DNA of 9,143 nt from a bacterium (lineage in GTDB: Bacteria > UBA9089 > CG2-30-40-21 > SBAY01). This document shows positions 1 to 6,369 of this stretch, piece by piece. The notes beneath the pieces were generated by a model that was given only the letters and a program-made list of their open reading frames with translations, was not told the origin of the DNA and did no database searches. Position numbers and translations under genes: made by a program. Within the stretch, counting starts at the first letter, position 1, and each line of letters opens with the position of its first letter. Where the stretch lies: assembly GCA_030018635.1 (NCBI GenBank), contig JASEHU010000067.1, forward strand, positions 1 to 9,143, in the 5' to 3' direction.

Positions 1-55
1 GGGGGTTGTCCCTTTCTCCTAAAATACAACCCCCTAACCCCCTTTTTTAAGGGGG
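1..55. repeat. G/C-run inverted repeats at the left edge
   Basis: Two small inverted repeats lie back to back. GGGGGTTGT at 1-9 is the exact complement of ACAACCCCC at 26-34, and CCCCCTT at 38-44 pairs with AAGGGGG at 49-55 across a TTTT loop. AACCCCC also recurs directly at 28-34 and 36-42, a period of 8. The first element is cut by the window edge, so its full extent is unknown. I see no open reading frame here. It may be a dispersed repeat or the end of a transcript from outside; there is no T-tract typical of an intrinsic terminator on either side. Confidence 0.55.
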
Positions 56-151
56 AATTACCTCCAAAAACAAATGGAATGAACCATTAGTGTTTTGTCA
101 CACCTCAATTGATGGAGTGCAATTATTTGCCAAAATGGAATATAAGAATTA

Positions 152-206
152 TGAAATTAGAAATTGGAGAGAGAATTGAAGCCCTAATTTCCAATTTCTA
201 ATTTCA
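152..206. repeat. Perfect 17-bp inverted repeat built of heptamers
   Basis: The arm 152-168 (TGAAATTAGAAATTGGA) is exactly complementary to 190-206, with a 21-nt loop. Both arms have a 7-bp period: GAAATTA, GAAATTG on the left, and CTAATTT, CCAATTT, CTAATTT on the right. It lies about 80 bp beyond the flhB stop codon, so it could end or stabilise the flagellar export transcript. No clear U-tract follows on that strand, so I class it as a repeat of the heptamer hairpin type. The rest of 1-284 holds no gene I can recognise. Confidence 0.75.
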
Positions 207-284
207 ATGTTCTGTAAAAACTATAGTTCAGTAATTATAATCCATTAATTGAATAGTGACAGAGCATTAGTTGCTGTTTCCATT

Positions 285-1469
285 TTATGCCGTTTGTTTT
301 TTCTGTTTTAGTTGATAGACATAGGCTAATATTTCTGCTACGGCGTGATAAAGTCCGGCAGGAATTTGGACACCAATTTCTACTGTCTCAAACAATGCCT
401 CGGCCAATGGCTTATTTTCTACCACTGGCACATTATATCCTCTGGCTATTTCAACAATTCGTTGTGCGATTAAGTCTTTTCCTTTAGCTACAACTGTTGG
501 TGCCCGCATAGCCGCAGATTCATATTTAATAGCCAAGGCCAGATGTATAGGATTAGTGATAATTACATCTGCCCCGGGGACCTCAGCCATCATTCTCTTT
601 GTAGCCATCTGTCGCATTCTTTCTCTAACCCGGCCACGCATCAATGGGTCACCTTCTAATTGTCTCCATTCATCCTTTAATTCATGTTTTGACATCATTA
701 AGTTTTGCTTGAACTCATGACGTTGATGAAAATAATCAAAAATACTCATAAGTAATAAAAATATAGCTACCCAGAGGGCAATTTTAAAGGCTAAATTAGC
801 TATCAAGAAAAATCCTTTGACTAAATCTGTTTCTATTAACAAAAGTATATCAGAATAGTTGCTTTTTATTATCTGATAGGTAATAATGGTAATGACCGCT
901 ATTTTAAAAAATGTCTTGCCATAATCGATTAAGGCCGCTTTAGAGGGAATAAGTCGGGTAAAAACGCGGGGAAAATTGGGTTTTAATCTTGTGAAATCAG
1001 GCATAAGTGCTAATGGTGCAAAATAAATTCCTGCTTGCATTATCTCAAATAATAATCCGGCAAATAAGGCAATAAGCATAATGGGTAAGGTTATCTTTAA
1101 AAAGATGATAAGAGTAAAGTTAAGTATTTGTGAGAAATTGCTGTAACTAATGGTATTAGTATGAAGTTGTGAAAGAGAATTCTGGAGAAATTTTACTATT
1201 TCCGTGAACATAAAATAGCCAATTAAAGTAAAGATAAGGATAGTAATTAATGATATGCCGGCGGCAGTAAGTTCTTTGCTTTTAGAGACTTGTCCTCTTG
1301 CCCGAGCGCGCTGGATTTTCCGTGTTGTTGGTTCTTCTGTCCTGCCGTCATCTTCGGCTCTGGCAAATAGTTGTAAATCAAATTCTTTATTTTGGATTTT
1401 GGATTTTGGATTGAAGAAATCGAAAATCGAAAATCGAAAATCGAAAATCGAAAATTTAATTAGTATCAT
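285..1469 (-). CDS. flhB: Flagellar export protein FlhB with repeat-derived N-terminal extension
   Basis: FlhB is the substrate-specificity switch of the flagellar type III export gate, an inner-membrane protein with a cytoplasmic self-cleaving domain. The family N-terminal signature is at residues 30-60 (FDLQLFA, then GRTEEPT, then RARARGQVSKS), followed by about four membrane segments up to about residue 245. The cytoplasmic part has KHELKDEWRQLEGDP and RMMAEVPGADVIITNP. The autocleavage site reads N306-P307-I308-H309 where NPTH is usual. Residues 6-27 are encoded by a heptamer repeat array and are not part of a normal FlhB; without them the length is close to the usual 350-380. The start ATG lies one base after the fliR stop, with AGGAAAGG inside the end of fliR as ribosome site, so translation is probably coupled. 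An alternative later start is not obvious, because no ATG, GTG or TTG with a good ribosome site lies just before FDLQLFA. Confidence 0.95.
   Translation of the reverse strand: MILIKFSIFDFRFSIFDFFNPKSKIQNKEFDLQLFARAEDDGRTEEPTTRKIQRARARGQVSKSKELTAAGISLITILIFTLIGYFMFTEIVKFLQNSLSQLHTNTISYSNFSQILNFTLIIFLKITLPIMLIALFAGLLFEIMQAGIYFAPLALMPDFTRLKPNFPRVFTRLIPSKAALIDYGKTFFKIAVITIITYQIIKSNYSDILLLIETDLVKGFFLIANLAFKIALWVAIFLLLMSIFDYFHQRHEFKQNLMMSKHELKDEWRQLEGDPLMRGRVRERMRQMATKRMMAEVPGADVIITNPIHLALAIKYESAAMRAPTVVAKGKDLIAQRIVEIARGYNVPVVENKPLAEALFETVEIGVQIPAGLYHAVAEILAYVYQLKQKKQTA
1390..1454. repeat. Heptamer arrays inside the 5' end of flhB
   Basis: Three exact copies of TTTTGGA (1390-1410) are followed after 9 bp by five exact copies of TCGAAAA (1420-1454). 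The two arrays are nearly complementary to each other, with one mismatch per unit, so the segment can form an imperfect hairpin like the intergenic elements of this window. It is read in frame as residues 6-27 of FlhB. Because three heptamers make seven codons, the peptide repeats every seven residues (FSIFDF appears twice). Confidence 0.9.
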
Positions 1470-1470
1470 C

Positions 1471-2250
1471 TTATTTTACCTTTCCTAAAACAATGAAAAG
1501 ATTATCAATATCATAAAATAATTGCTCAAATAAATCCACAGCTACTTTAGATAACAAAGGGAATAAAAAAATCAAGGTTATCATTCCGGTAACAATGGTT
1601 ATTGCCCAACCTAAAACCATAATATTTATCATCGGTGCCGCTTTGGCTAATAAGCCCATACCTAATGTAACCAAAAATAATACCCCTATAACAGGCATAC
1701 TAATCTTTACCGCCGTTAAAAACATAGCGGCAAAGGTAGTTATAATTGTTTTGACCACAATATTGCAAGAATCTAAGGTCAATATCGGCACTATTTCATA
1801 ACTTTTACAAACAGATATAAGCATCATATGATGTCCACCAAAACTTAAGAATATCAATAAGGCAAATAAACCAATAATCTGACTGATAATAGGTTGCTCT
1901 ACCTGTGATAAGGGGTCAATGGTATTTACAATTCCAAATCCCATGGGAACACTATACAACTCTCCGGATATTTGAAAGGAAGACATCACCAATGTAGCCA
2001 TAAATCCAATAATTAGACCAATGGCTACCTCTGAGAAAACCATAAGACTATATGTAGGTAAGTCATTGGGAACAATATGAATATGTTTATTGACTACTCC
2101 AAATATGGTCAAAGAGATAAATAGTGATAATCCTGCCTTTATCCGTGGCAGAATATTCAGACTGCCGAAAAAAGGCGCCATGACAAATATCCCTGAAACC
2201 CGGGCTAAAACTAAAAAAAAGTTTTGGAATTGGCTGACAAATACTTCCAT
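1471..2250 (-). CDS. fliR: Flagellar export gate protein FliR
   Basis: FliR is part of the FliP-FliQ-FliR helical export gate at the centre of the flagellar basal body. The 259-residue length is typical. Family features include LARVSGIFVMAPFFGS (15-30), the ILPRIKAGLSL segment (33-43), SGELYSVPMGFGIVNTIDP (95-113) and the GGHH motif (138-141), spread over about six hydrophobic segments. The start ATG has only a weak ribosome site (AGGATGG about 13 nt upstream). A 123-bp gap separates it from fliQ and contains a palindromic repeat, which is unusual for a gene order that is normally tightly packed. It ends one base before the flhB start. Confidence 0.95.
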   Translation of the reverse strand: MEVFVSQFQNFFLVLARVSGIFVMAPFFGSLNILPRIKAGLSLFISLTIFGVVNKHIHIVPNDLPTYSLMVFSEVAIGLIIGFMATLVMSSFQISGELYSVPMGFGIVNTIDPLSQVEQPIISQIIGLFALLIFLSFGGHHMMLISVCKSYEIVPILTLDSCNIVVKTIITTFAAMFLTAVKISMPVIGVLFLVTLGMGLLAKAAPMINIMVLGWAITIVTGMITLIFLFPLLSKVAVDLFEQLFYDIDNLFIVLGKVK

Positions 2251-2280
2251 AGTTTATTTAATCCATCCTAATCATTTAGA

Positions 2281-2365
2281 TATCAGGTATCAGGTAGAGG
2301 AAGGGGGAGTTTTTCTTTAACTCCTATCTTTTTCCTACCTGACACCTGATACCTGACACCTGAAC
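2281..2365. repeat. ACCTGAY heptamer hairpin, copy 1
   Basis: This inverted repeat sits in the fliQ-fliR gap. The right arm is four tandem heptamers: ACCTGAC (2337), ACCTGAT (2344), ACCTGAC (2351), ACCTGAA (2358). The left arm (TATCAGG twice, from 2281) is the complementary form. The loop contains a GGGAGTTTTTCT-like stretch that recurs in the second copy at 8739-8845, so the two are members of one dispersed family in the same orientation on the plus strand. In the fliPQR-flhB transcript it would form a stable hairpin between fliQ and fliR and could lower expression of the downstream genes. Confidence 0.85.
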
Positions 2366-2373
2366 ACCTACTT

Positions 2374-2643
2374 TCACCCAACTAAATTAGGAAACATACT
2401 AATTAATCGCGTGGTATATTCAACTAATGTCCGTAACATCCACAAGCCAAATATAGAAACCGCTAAAAGTGTGGCAATTATCTTTGGGACAAATGTAATC
2501 GTCATTTCCTGAATAGAAGTAGCCGTCTGGAATATACTTACTACTAATCCTACAATTAAACTTATCCCTAACATCGGTGCAGAAACCAAGATGGTATAAA
2601 ATAATGCCTCCTGGGCTAATTGAATGGCTAATCCTTCGGTCAT
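2374..2643 (-). CDS. fliQ: Flagellar export gate protein FliQ
   Basis: FliQ is the small gate subunit that wraps around FliP-FliR in the flagellar export channel. The 89 residues match the family length exactly. There are two membrane helices (about 16-38 and 53-73) joined by the conserved QTATSIQEMTITFVPKI loop. A strong ribosome site, AAAGGAGG (complement of 2649-2656), precedes the ATG by 5 nt. It lies 60 bp after fliP and 123 bp before fliR, all on the same strand, in the canonical order fliP-fliQ-fliR-flhB. Confidence 0.96.
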   Translation of the reverse strand: MTEGLAIQLAQEALFYTILVSAPMLGISLIVGLVVSIFQTATSIQEMTITFVPKIIATLLAVSIFGLWMLRTLVEYTTRLISMFPNLVG

Positions 2644-2659
2644 AATTGCCTCCTTTGAA

Positions 2660-2692
2660 GAATAAGATTTATATGACCTATATGACTTATTC
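2660..2692. repeat. Short inverted repeat in the fliP-fliQ gap
   Basis: GAATAAG (2660-2666) and CTTATTC (2686-2692) are exact complements, and inside them ATATGACCT and ATATGACTT stand in tandem with a 9-bp period. It may be a small or degraded relative of the other palindromic elements, or just a mild hairpin between two genes of the operon. It is too short to be sure. Confidence 0.4.
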
Positions 2693-2703
2693 TCAAACCA
2701 AAT

Positions 2704-3471
2704 TTAGTGAAAACTTAGCACTAAAGACTTGACTAACAAATTCCAGCCATCGACCATGACAAACAAAAGTATTTTAAATGGTAGTGAGATCATCACCGGC
2801 GGTAACATAATCATTCCCATAGACATTAACACACTGGCCACAATCATATCAATAACTAAAAACGGTATAAAAAGGGCAATGCCCATTTGAAAGGCATAGG
2901 TTAATTCACTTACCATAAATGACGGAATGAGTACATAGGTTGGGACATCTGCGCGGGTTTTAGGTCTTGGTAATTTGCTCATTCCAAGAAATAAATCAAG
3001 GTCTTTTTCCCTGGTTTGTTTAAACATGAATTCACGAAAAGGAACTGCCCCTTTTTCTATTGCCTGCACGGGGGTCATTTTCCCGGCCAAATATGGCTGG
3101 AGGGCAACTTTATTTACCTCAGTTATGGTAGGTGCCATGATAAAAAATGTCAAAAATAGGGCTAATCCTGTAATTATCTGTTGAGGAGGTGCTTGTTGGG
3201 TGGCTAATGCCTGCTTGATAAATGAGAGAACAATGATTACTCGTATAAACGAGGTCATCATCATAATGATACTTGGAACTAAGGTTAAAACCGTCAAAAG
3301 AAGTAGTATTTGGAGAGCTAAGGCGATATCGCCAGGCTTTTTTGCCTCTTCTATGCCTATATTTACCTTAGGAATAGGAAGTGGCAGGTTTTGGGCAAAA
3401 ACATTATAACTACATAACACAACTATTGCTGTAATCAATATCCAGAATAACCCCCTCCCAATCTTGTTCAT
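2704..3471 (-). CDS. fliP: Flagellar export gate protein FliP
   Basis: FliP forms the pentameric core of the flagellar protein export channel. The 255 residues begin with a signal peptide (hydrophobic stretch about 8-20, likely cleavage after VFA at residue 26), as usual for FliP. Conserved blocks are MTSFIRVIIVLSFIKQAL (72-89), TQQAPP (91-96), VPTYVLIPSFMVSELTYAF (176-194) and DMIVASVLMSMGMIMLPP (208-225), on about four membrane segments. The ATG has an AGGGGGA ribosome site. It is the first gene of the minus-strand cluster. The usual upstream partner fliO is not present, since the next upstream sequence is a divergent intergenic region. Confidence 0.96.
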   Translation of the reverse strand: MNKIGRGLFWILITAIVVLCSYNVFAQNLPLPIPKVNIGIEEAKKPGDIALALQILLLLTVLTLVPSIIMMMTSFIRVIIVLSFIKQALATQQAPPQQIITGLALFLTFFIMAPTITEVNKVALQPYLAGKMTPVQAIEKGAVPFREFMFKQTREKDLDLFLGMSKLPRPKTRADVPTYVLIPSFMVSELTYAFQMGIALFIPFLVIDMIVASVLMSMGMIMLPPVMISLPFKILLFVMVDGWNLLVKSLVLSFH

Positions 3472-3513
3472 TTTAATCCCCCTGTTTTTTAAGTTAATTT
3501 CTTAATACTTATA

Positions 3514-3542
3514 GTAATACTATATTCTGGTGAATTTGTCAA
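3514..3542 (-). promoter_or_regulatory. Likely sigma-70-type promoter for fliPQR-flhB
   Basis: On the minus strand TTGACA (complement of 3537-3542) is followed after exactly 17 bp by TATTAC (complement of 3514-3519), which places transcription start near 3507, about 36 nt before fliP. The -35 box is perfect and the -10 box matches four of six consensus positions. I see no sigma-28 or sigma-54 type motif here, so this flagellar set may be under housekeeping control. Confidence 0.6.
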
Positions 3543-3561
3543 GAGAAATTTTTACAAAATC

Positions 3562-3718
3562 TGTAATTGGTCAGTAAATTAGTAGGGAGTGGAATAAAGA
3601 ATAAAATAGGGAATAGCCAATAGGGACCAGGGAAGAGGCAATATTTCCTGATTTCTCTTTCCTGATTTTCTATTGGCTATTCCCTATTCCTTTCCTCACT
3701 AATCACTGACCGATTACA
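3562..3718. repeat. Long heptamer-based hairpin between divergent promoters
   Basis: An imperfect inverted repeat of about 157 bp. Its core arms 3605-3623 (AATAGGGAATAGCCAATAG) and 3670-3688 are a perfect 19-bp match. The outer ends pair as well: TGTAAT at 3562-3567 with ATTACA at 3713-3718, and GGTCAGT with ACTGACC. Units of 7 bp are visible in both arms (AATAGGG, AATAGCC, AATAGGG; TTGGCTA, TTCCCTA) and in the loop (TTCCTGA appearing twice, 14 bp apart). It lies between the minus-strand promoter for fliP and the plus-strand promoter for the pyrophosphatase gene. The gap 3472-3875 (404 bp) otherwise contains only these promoters and the leader described separately. Confidence 0.85.
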
Positions 3719-3737
3719 ACATTTTTAATTTTTTTAC

Positions 3738-3766
3738 TTGACATACTTATTTATCTATGCTATATT
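3738..3766 (+). promoter_or_regulatory. Strong sigma-70-type promoter for the pyrophosphatase gene
   Basis: A perfect TTGACA at 3738-3743 is separated by 17 bp from TATATT at 3761-3766, with TGC directly before the -10 box (extended -10 form). Transcription should start near 3773, giving a leader of about 100 nt. This is the best promoter match in the window and probably drives the pyrophosphatase and motA genes. Confidence 0.8.
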
Positions 3767-3794
3767 ATTTAAAAAATAAAAACTTGAATTTTAC

Positions 3795-3875
3795 GGAAGC
3801 CCGAACTTGCTCGGGGAAAATATCCTTAAACTCGTTGAGGCTTCCAATACCATGAGGTTAGGAGGATATTTATTG
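3795..3875 (+). promoter_or_regulatory. Structured leader that can mask the ribosome site of hppA
   Basis: GGAAGC (3795-3800) pairs with GCTTCC (3840-3845), enclosing a hairpin CCGA/TCGG (3801-3804 with 3811-3814) and a small hairpin CTC-GTT-GAG (3831-3839), so the RNA can form a three-way junction. The junction segment AAATATCCT (3818-3826) is perfectly complementary over 9 nt to AGGATATTT (3863-3871), which overlaps the Shine-Dalgarno AGGAGG (3860-3865). This pseudoknot-like pairing would block translation. The layout resembles a translational riboswitch or another RNA switch. I do not recognise it as a known family, and the ligand, if any, is unknown. Confidence 0.5.
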
Positions 3876-6311
3876 ATGGGTAAGATTAAATATGGTTTGT
3901 TGTTTTTAGGGGTTATTGTGACTGATCTTCTTTTGATGGTTTCGATGGCATTTGCAGGGGAAGCAGATATTAATCTGCCGGACCTGTCCGGGGTTGTTTT
4001 TAATGTTTCAGGCAATTCCCTTGGTGGTATAACGATTCTTAATTGGGGTCTGGTAATTTGTGTAATTGGTGCGTTTTTTGGTATCATCCAATATTTCCAG
4101 ACCAAAAACTTGCCGGCTCACAAGGCAATGCTAGCCGTATCCAATACGATTTGGGAAACATGCAAGACCTACCTGACCCAGCAGGGTAAATTTCTGATGG
4201 CTCTCTGGGTGCTAATTGCCATTTGTATTGTTTATTACTTCTCAGCCTTGCAGGCTACACCGATAAATAATGTAGCCATCATCCTTTTCTGCTCTATTGT
4301 AGGAATTCTTGGTTCTTATAGTGTGGCCTGGTTTGGGATTAGAATCAATACCGTGGCTAATTCAAGGGCGGCTTTTGCCTCCCTTCGGGCAAATCCTATG
4401 GATATCGTCAGTATCTGTCTGCGTTCGGGTATGAGCGTTGGACTTTTGCTGGTTAGCGTAGAACTGTTTTTTATGATTCTCATTCTGGTATATATTCCGA
4501 AGGAATTGGCTGGTCCTTGCTTTATTGGATTTGCGATTGGTGAATCCCTTGGTGCCAGTGCCTTGAGAATCTGCGGTGGTATCTTCACCAAGATTGCCGA
4601 TATTGGTTCTGATTTAATGAAGATTGTTTTCCATCTTCCTGAAGATGACCCCAAAAACCCTGGTGTTATTGCTGACTGCACCGGTGATAATGCGGGTGAC
4701 AGCGTTGGTCCTACGGCAGACGGTTTTGAAACTTATGGTGTAACCGGTGTAGCCTTGATTGCCTTTTTAGCCCTGGCTCTGTTTGGTAATCAAGAAATGG
4801 GTGGCAAACTGATTGTCTGGATATTCGCCATGCGTATTTTGATGATTATTACCTCCCTTTTTTCTTATTTTGCAAATGCCGGTATCAGCTCTGCCCTTTT
4901 CAAAAAGAAAAAAGAGTTTGATTTTGAACATCCTTTGACAAACTTAGTCTGGATTACCTCAACGGTTTCTATTCTTGTAACCTTTGGGGCAAGTTATCTT
5001 CTGCTGGGGAATCTAACGGGTGAATACAGCACACTGTGGTGGGCGTTATCCATCATCATCAGCTGCGGGACTATCGCTGGTGCATTGATTCCTGAACTTA
5101 CCAAGATATTTACCAGCACAAAATCCAAACATTGTGAAGAAGTGGTCAATTCCTCGCGACAGGGAGGAGCATCACTGAATATCCTTTCCGGATTTGTAGC
5201 TGGAAACTTCTCGGCCTTCTGGCAAGGTTTGACTATCATGGTATTGATGTTTATTGCCTATCTCGTCTCAAAGAATCCTGCAATTTCGTCGTTGATGCCC
5301 CCAGAATTTCTCTTTGCCGCTCCTGTATTTGCCTTTGGTCTGGTGGCATTTGGTTTCTTAGGTATGGGGCCGGTTACCATTGCCGTGGATAGCTTTGGTC
5401 CTGTATCGGATAATGCCCAGTCAATTTATGAACTTTCAATGGTTGAATCTATCCCTGAGGTGAATAAAGAGATTAAGAAAGATTTTGGTTTTGAGCCGGA
5501 TTTCGAACATTCCAAACACTACCTGGAATCGGCTGATGGGGCAGGAAATACCTTCAAAGCCACAGCCAAACCGGTACTTATCGGCACCGCTGTTGTCGGT
5601 GCTACCACCATGGTTTTTGGTATCATCATTCTGCTGGAACGGCTTTTCGGGAATGTTATTACCCACCTGAGCCTGGTTCAGCCGGAAATCGTCCTTGGTC
5701 TTCTTATGGGTGGCTGTGTGATTTACTGGTTCACCGGCGCCTCTGCTCAGGCTGTTGTCACCGGTGCCTATCGTGCCGTTGTCTTCATTAAGGAGACTAT
5801 CAATCTGGAAAAAAAGGAGGCTTCGATTAAAGACAGTAAAGAAGTCGTCAAGATATGTACCATTTATGCCCAGAAGGGGATGATTAATATCTTCATCGTG
5901 ATTTTCTTTATGACCCTGGCACTCTCTTTCTTCAACCCCTACTTCTTTATCGGCTATCTGATTGGTATTGCCTTTTTTGGTTTGTTCCAGGCAATCTTTA
6001 TGGCCAATGCCGGTGGTTGTTGGGACAATGCCAAAAAGATTGTCGAAGTCACTCTAAAAGAAAAGAATACACCCCTTCATGAGGCAACCGTTGTAGGTGA
6101 TACTGTAGGTGACCCCTTCAAAGACACCTCTTCGGTTTCGATGAACCCGGTTATTAAGTTCACAACCTTATTTGGCCTATTGGCAACGGAAATTGCCGTA
6201 ACCATGACCAATCAAGGGTTGAAAACAGGCCTGGCTGTAGTGTTCTTTCTGATTGCCTTGATTTTCGTTTATCGTTCTTTCTATAAAATGAGGATTTTGG
6301 GCGTAAAATAA
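3876..6311 (+). CDS. hppA: Membrane-bound, ion-pumping pyrophosphatase, divergent K+-independent type
   Basis: This protein hydrolyses pyrophosphate and pumps H+ or Na+ across the membrane. It has 811 residues, longer than the usual 670-770, with a signal peptide-like start (cleavage about AFA-GE, residue 25). Catalytic motifs are present: K239-x2-D242-x3-D246, P255-EDD-P, D267-x3-D271-x3-D275, D505 with GPVSDNA (508-514), and GGCWDNAKK followed by GDTVGDPFKDTSS (741-753). It differs from typical members. The segment after D246 is one residue shorter and lacks the usual K-V-E; helix 6 reads GDSVGPTADGFETY with P279 and G283; and GPVSDNAQSIYEL replaces GGIAEM. K561 in GNTFKA sits where Lys marks K+-independent enzymes. 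The gate Glu is present (E285). ATG 3876 is chosen for the SD AGGAGG at 10 nt; TTG 3873 is possible. The pumped ion cannot be told from sequence alone. Confidence 0.93.
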   Translation: MGKIKYGLLFLGVIVTDLLLMVSMAFAGEADINLPDLSGVVFNVSGNSLGGITILNWGLVICVIGAFFGIIQYFQTKNLPAHKAMLAVSNTIWETCKTYLTQQGKFLMALWVLIAICIVYYFSALQATPINNVAIILFCSIVGILGSYSVAWFGIRINTVANSRAAFASLRANPMDIVSICLRSGMSVGLLLVSVELFFMILILVYIPKELAGPCFIGFAIGESLGASALRICGGIFTKIADIGSDLMKIVFHLPEDDPKNPGVIADCTGDNAGDSVGPTADGFETYGVTGVALIAFLALALFGNQEMGGKLIVWIFAMRILMIITSLFSYFANAGISSALFKKKKEFDFEHPLTNLVWITSTVSILVTFGASYLLLGNLTGEYSTLWWALSIIISCGTIAGALIPELTKIFTSTKSKHCEEVVNSSRQGGASLNILSGFVAGNFSAFWQGLTIMVLMFIAYLVSKNPAISSLMPPEFLFAAPVFAFGLVAFGFLGMGPVTIAVDSFGPVSDNAQSIYELSMVESIPEVNKEIKKDFGFEPDFEHSKHYLESADGAGNTFKATAKPVLIGTAVVGATTMVFGIIILLERLFGNVITHLSLVQPEIVLGLLMGGCVIYWFTGASAQAVVTGAYRAVVFIKETINLEKKEASIKDSKEVVKICTIYAQKGMINIFIVIFFMTLALSFFNPYFFIGYLIGIAFFGLFQAIFMANAGGCWDNAKKIVEVTLKEKNTPLHEATVVGDTVGDPFKDTSSVSMNPVIKFTTLFGLLATEIAVTMTNQGLKTGLAVVFFLIALIFVYRSFYKMRILGVK

Positions 6312-6369
6312 GATAGAATTAGGTTATAGGCTGTATTGAGTTTTTATTAATTTGGAGGAAAGAGAAGCT

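Noticed and set aside
1390..1454. Heptamer arrays as a CRISPR array
   Set aside because: The units are 7 bp in strict tandem without unique spacers, and no cas genes are present.
287..3409. Plus-strand open frames opposite fliP, fliR and flhB
   Set aside because: All are antisense shadows of well-recognised flagellar genes, and none shows a family match or ribosome site.
3807..3875. Longer pyrophosphatase reading frame starting at TTG 3807
   Set aside because: There is no ribosome site before it, it lies within the paired leader, and the added residues resemble no part of the family. A strong SD and ATG at 3876 are followed at once by a signal peptide.
3795..3875. Known fluoride or c-di-GMP riboswitch in the hppA leader
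   Set aside because: Both would fit the gene context (pyrophosphatase or motility), but I could not find their conserved core sequences as I remember them. Only a covariance search would settle this.
3791..5666. Minus-strand open frames opposite the pyrophosphatase gene (for example 3791-4105, 4316-4681, 4994-5239)
   Set aside because: They are low-complexity mirror translations of a strongly conserved gene, with no recognisable domains or ribosome sites.
6352..6369. Upstream TTG start for motA
   Set aside because: The TTG overlaps the GGAGG that serves the ATG at 6370, and MotA/PomA proteins typically begin with MDLA as encoded from 6370.
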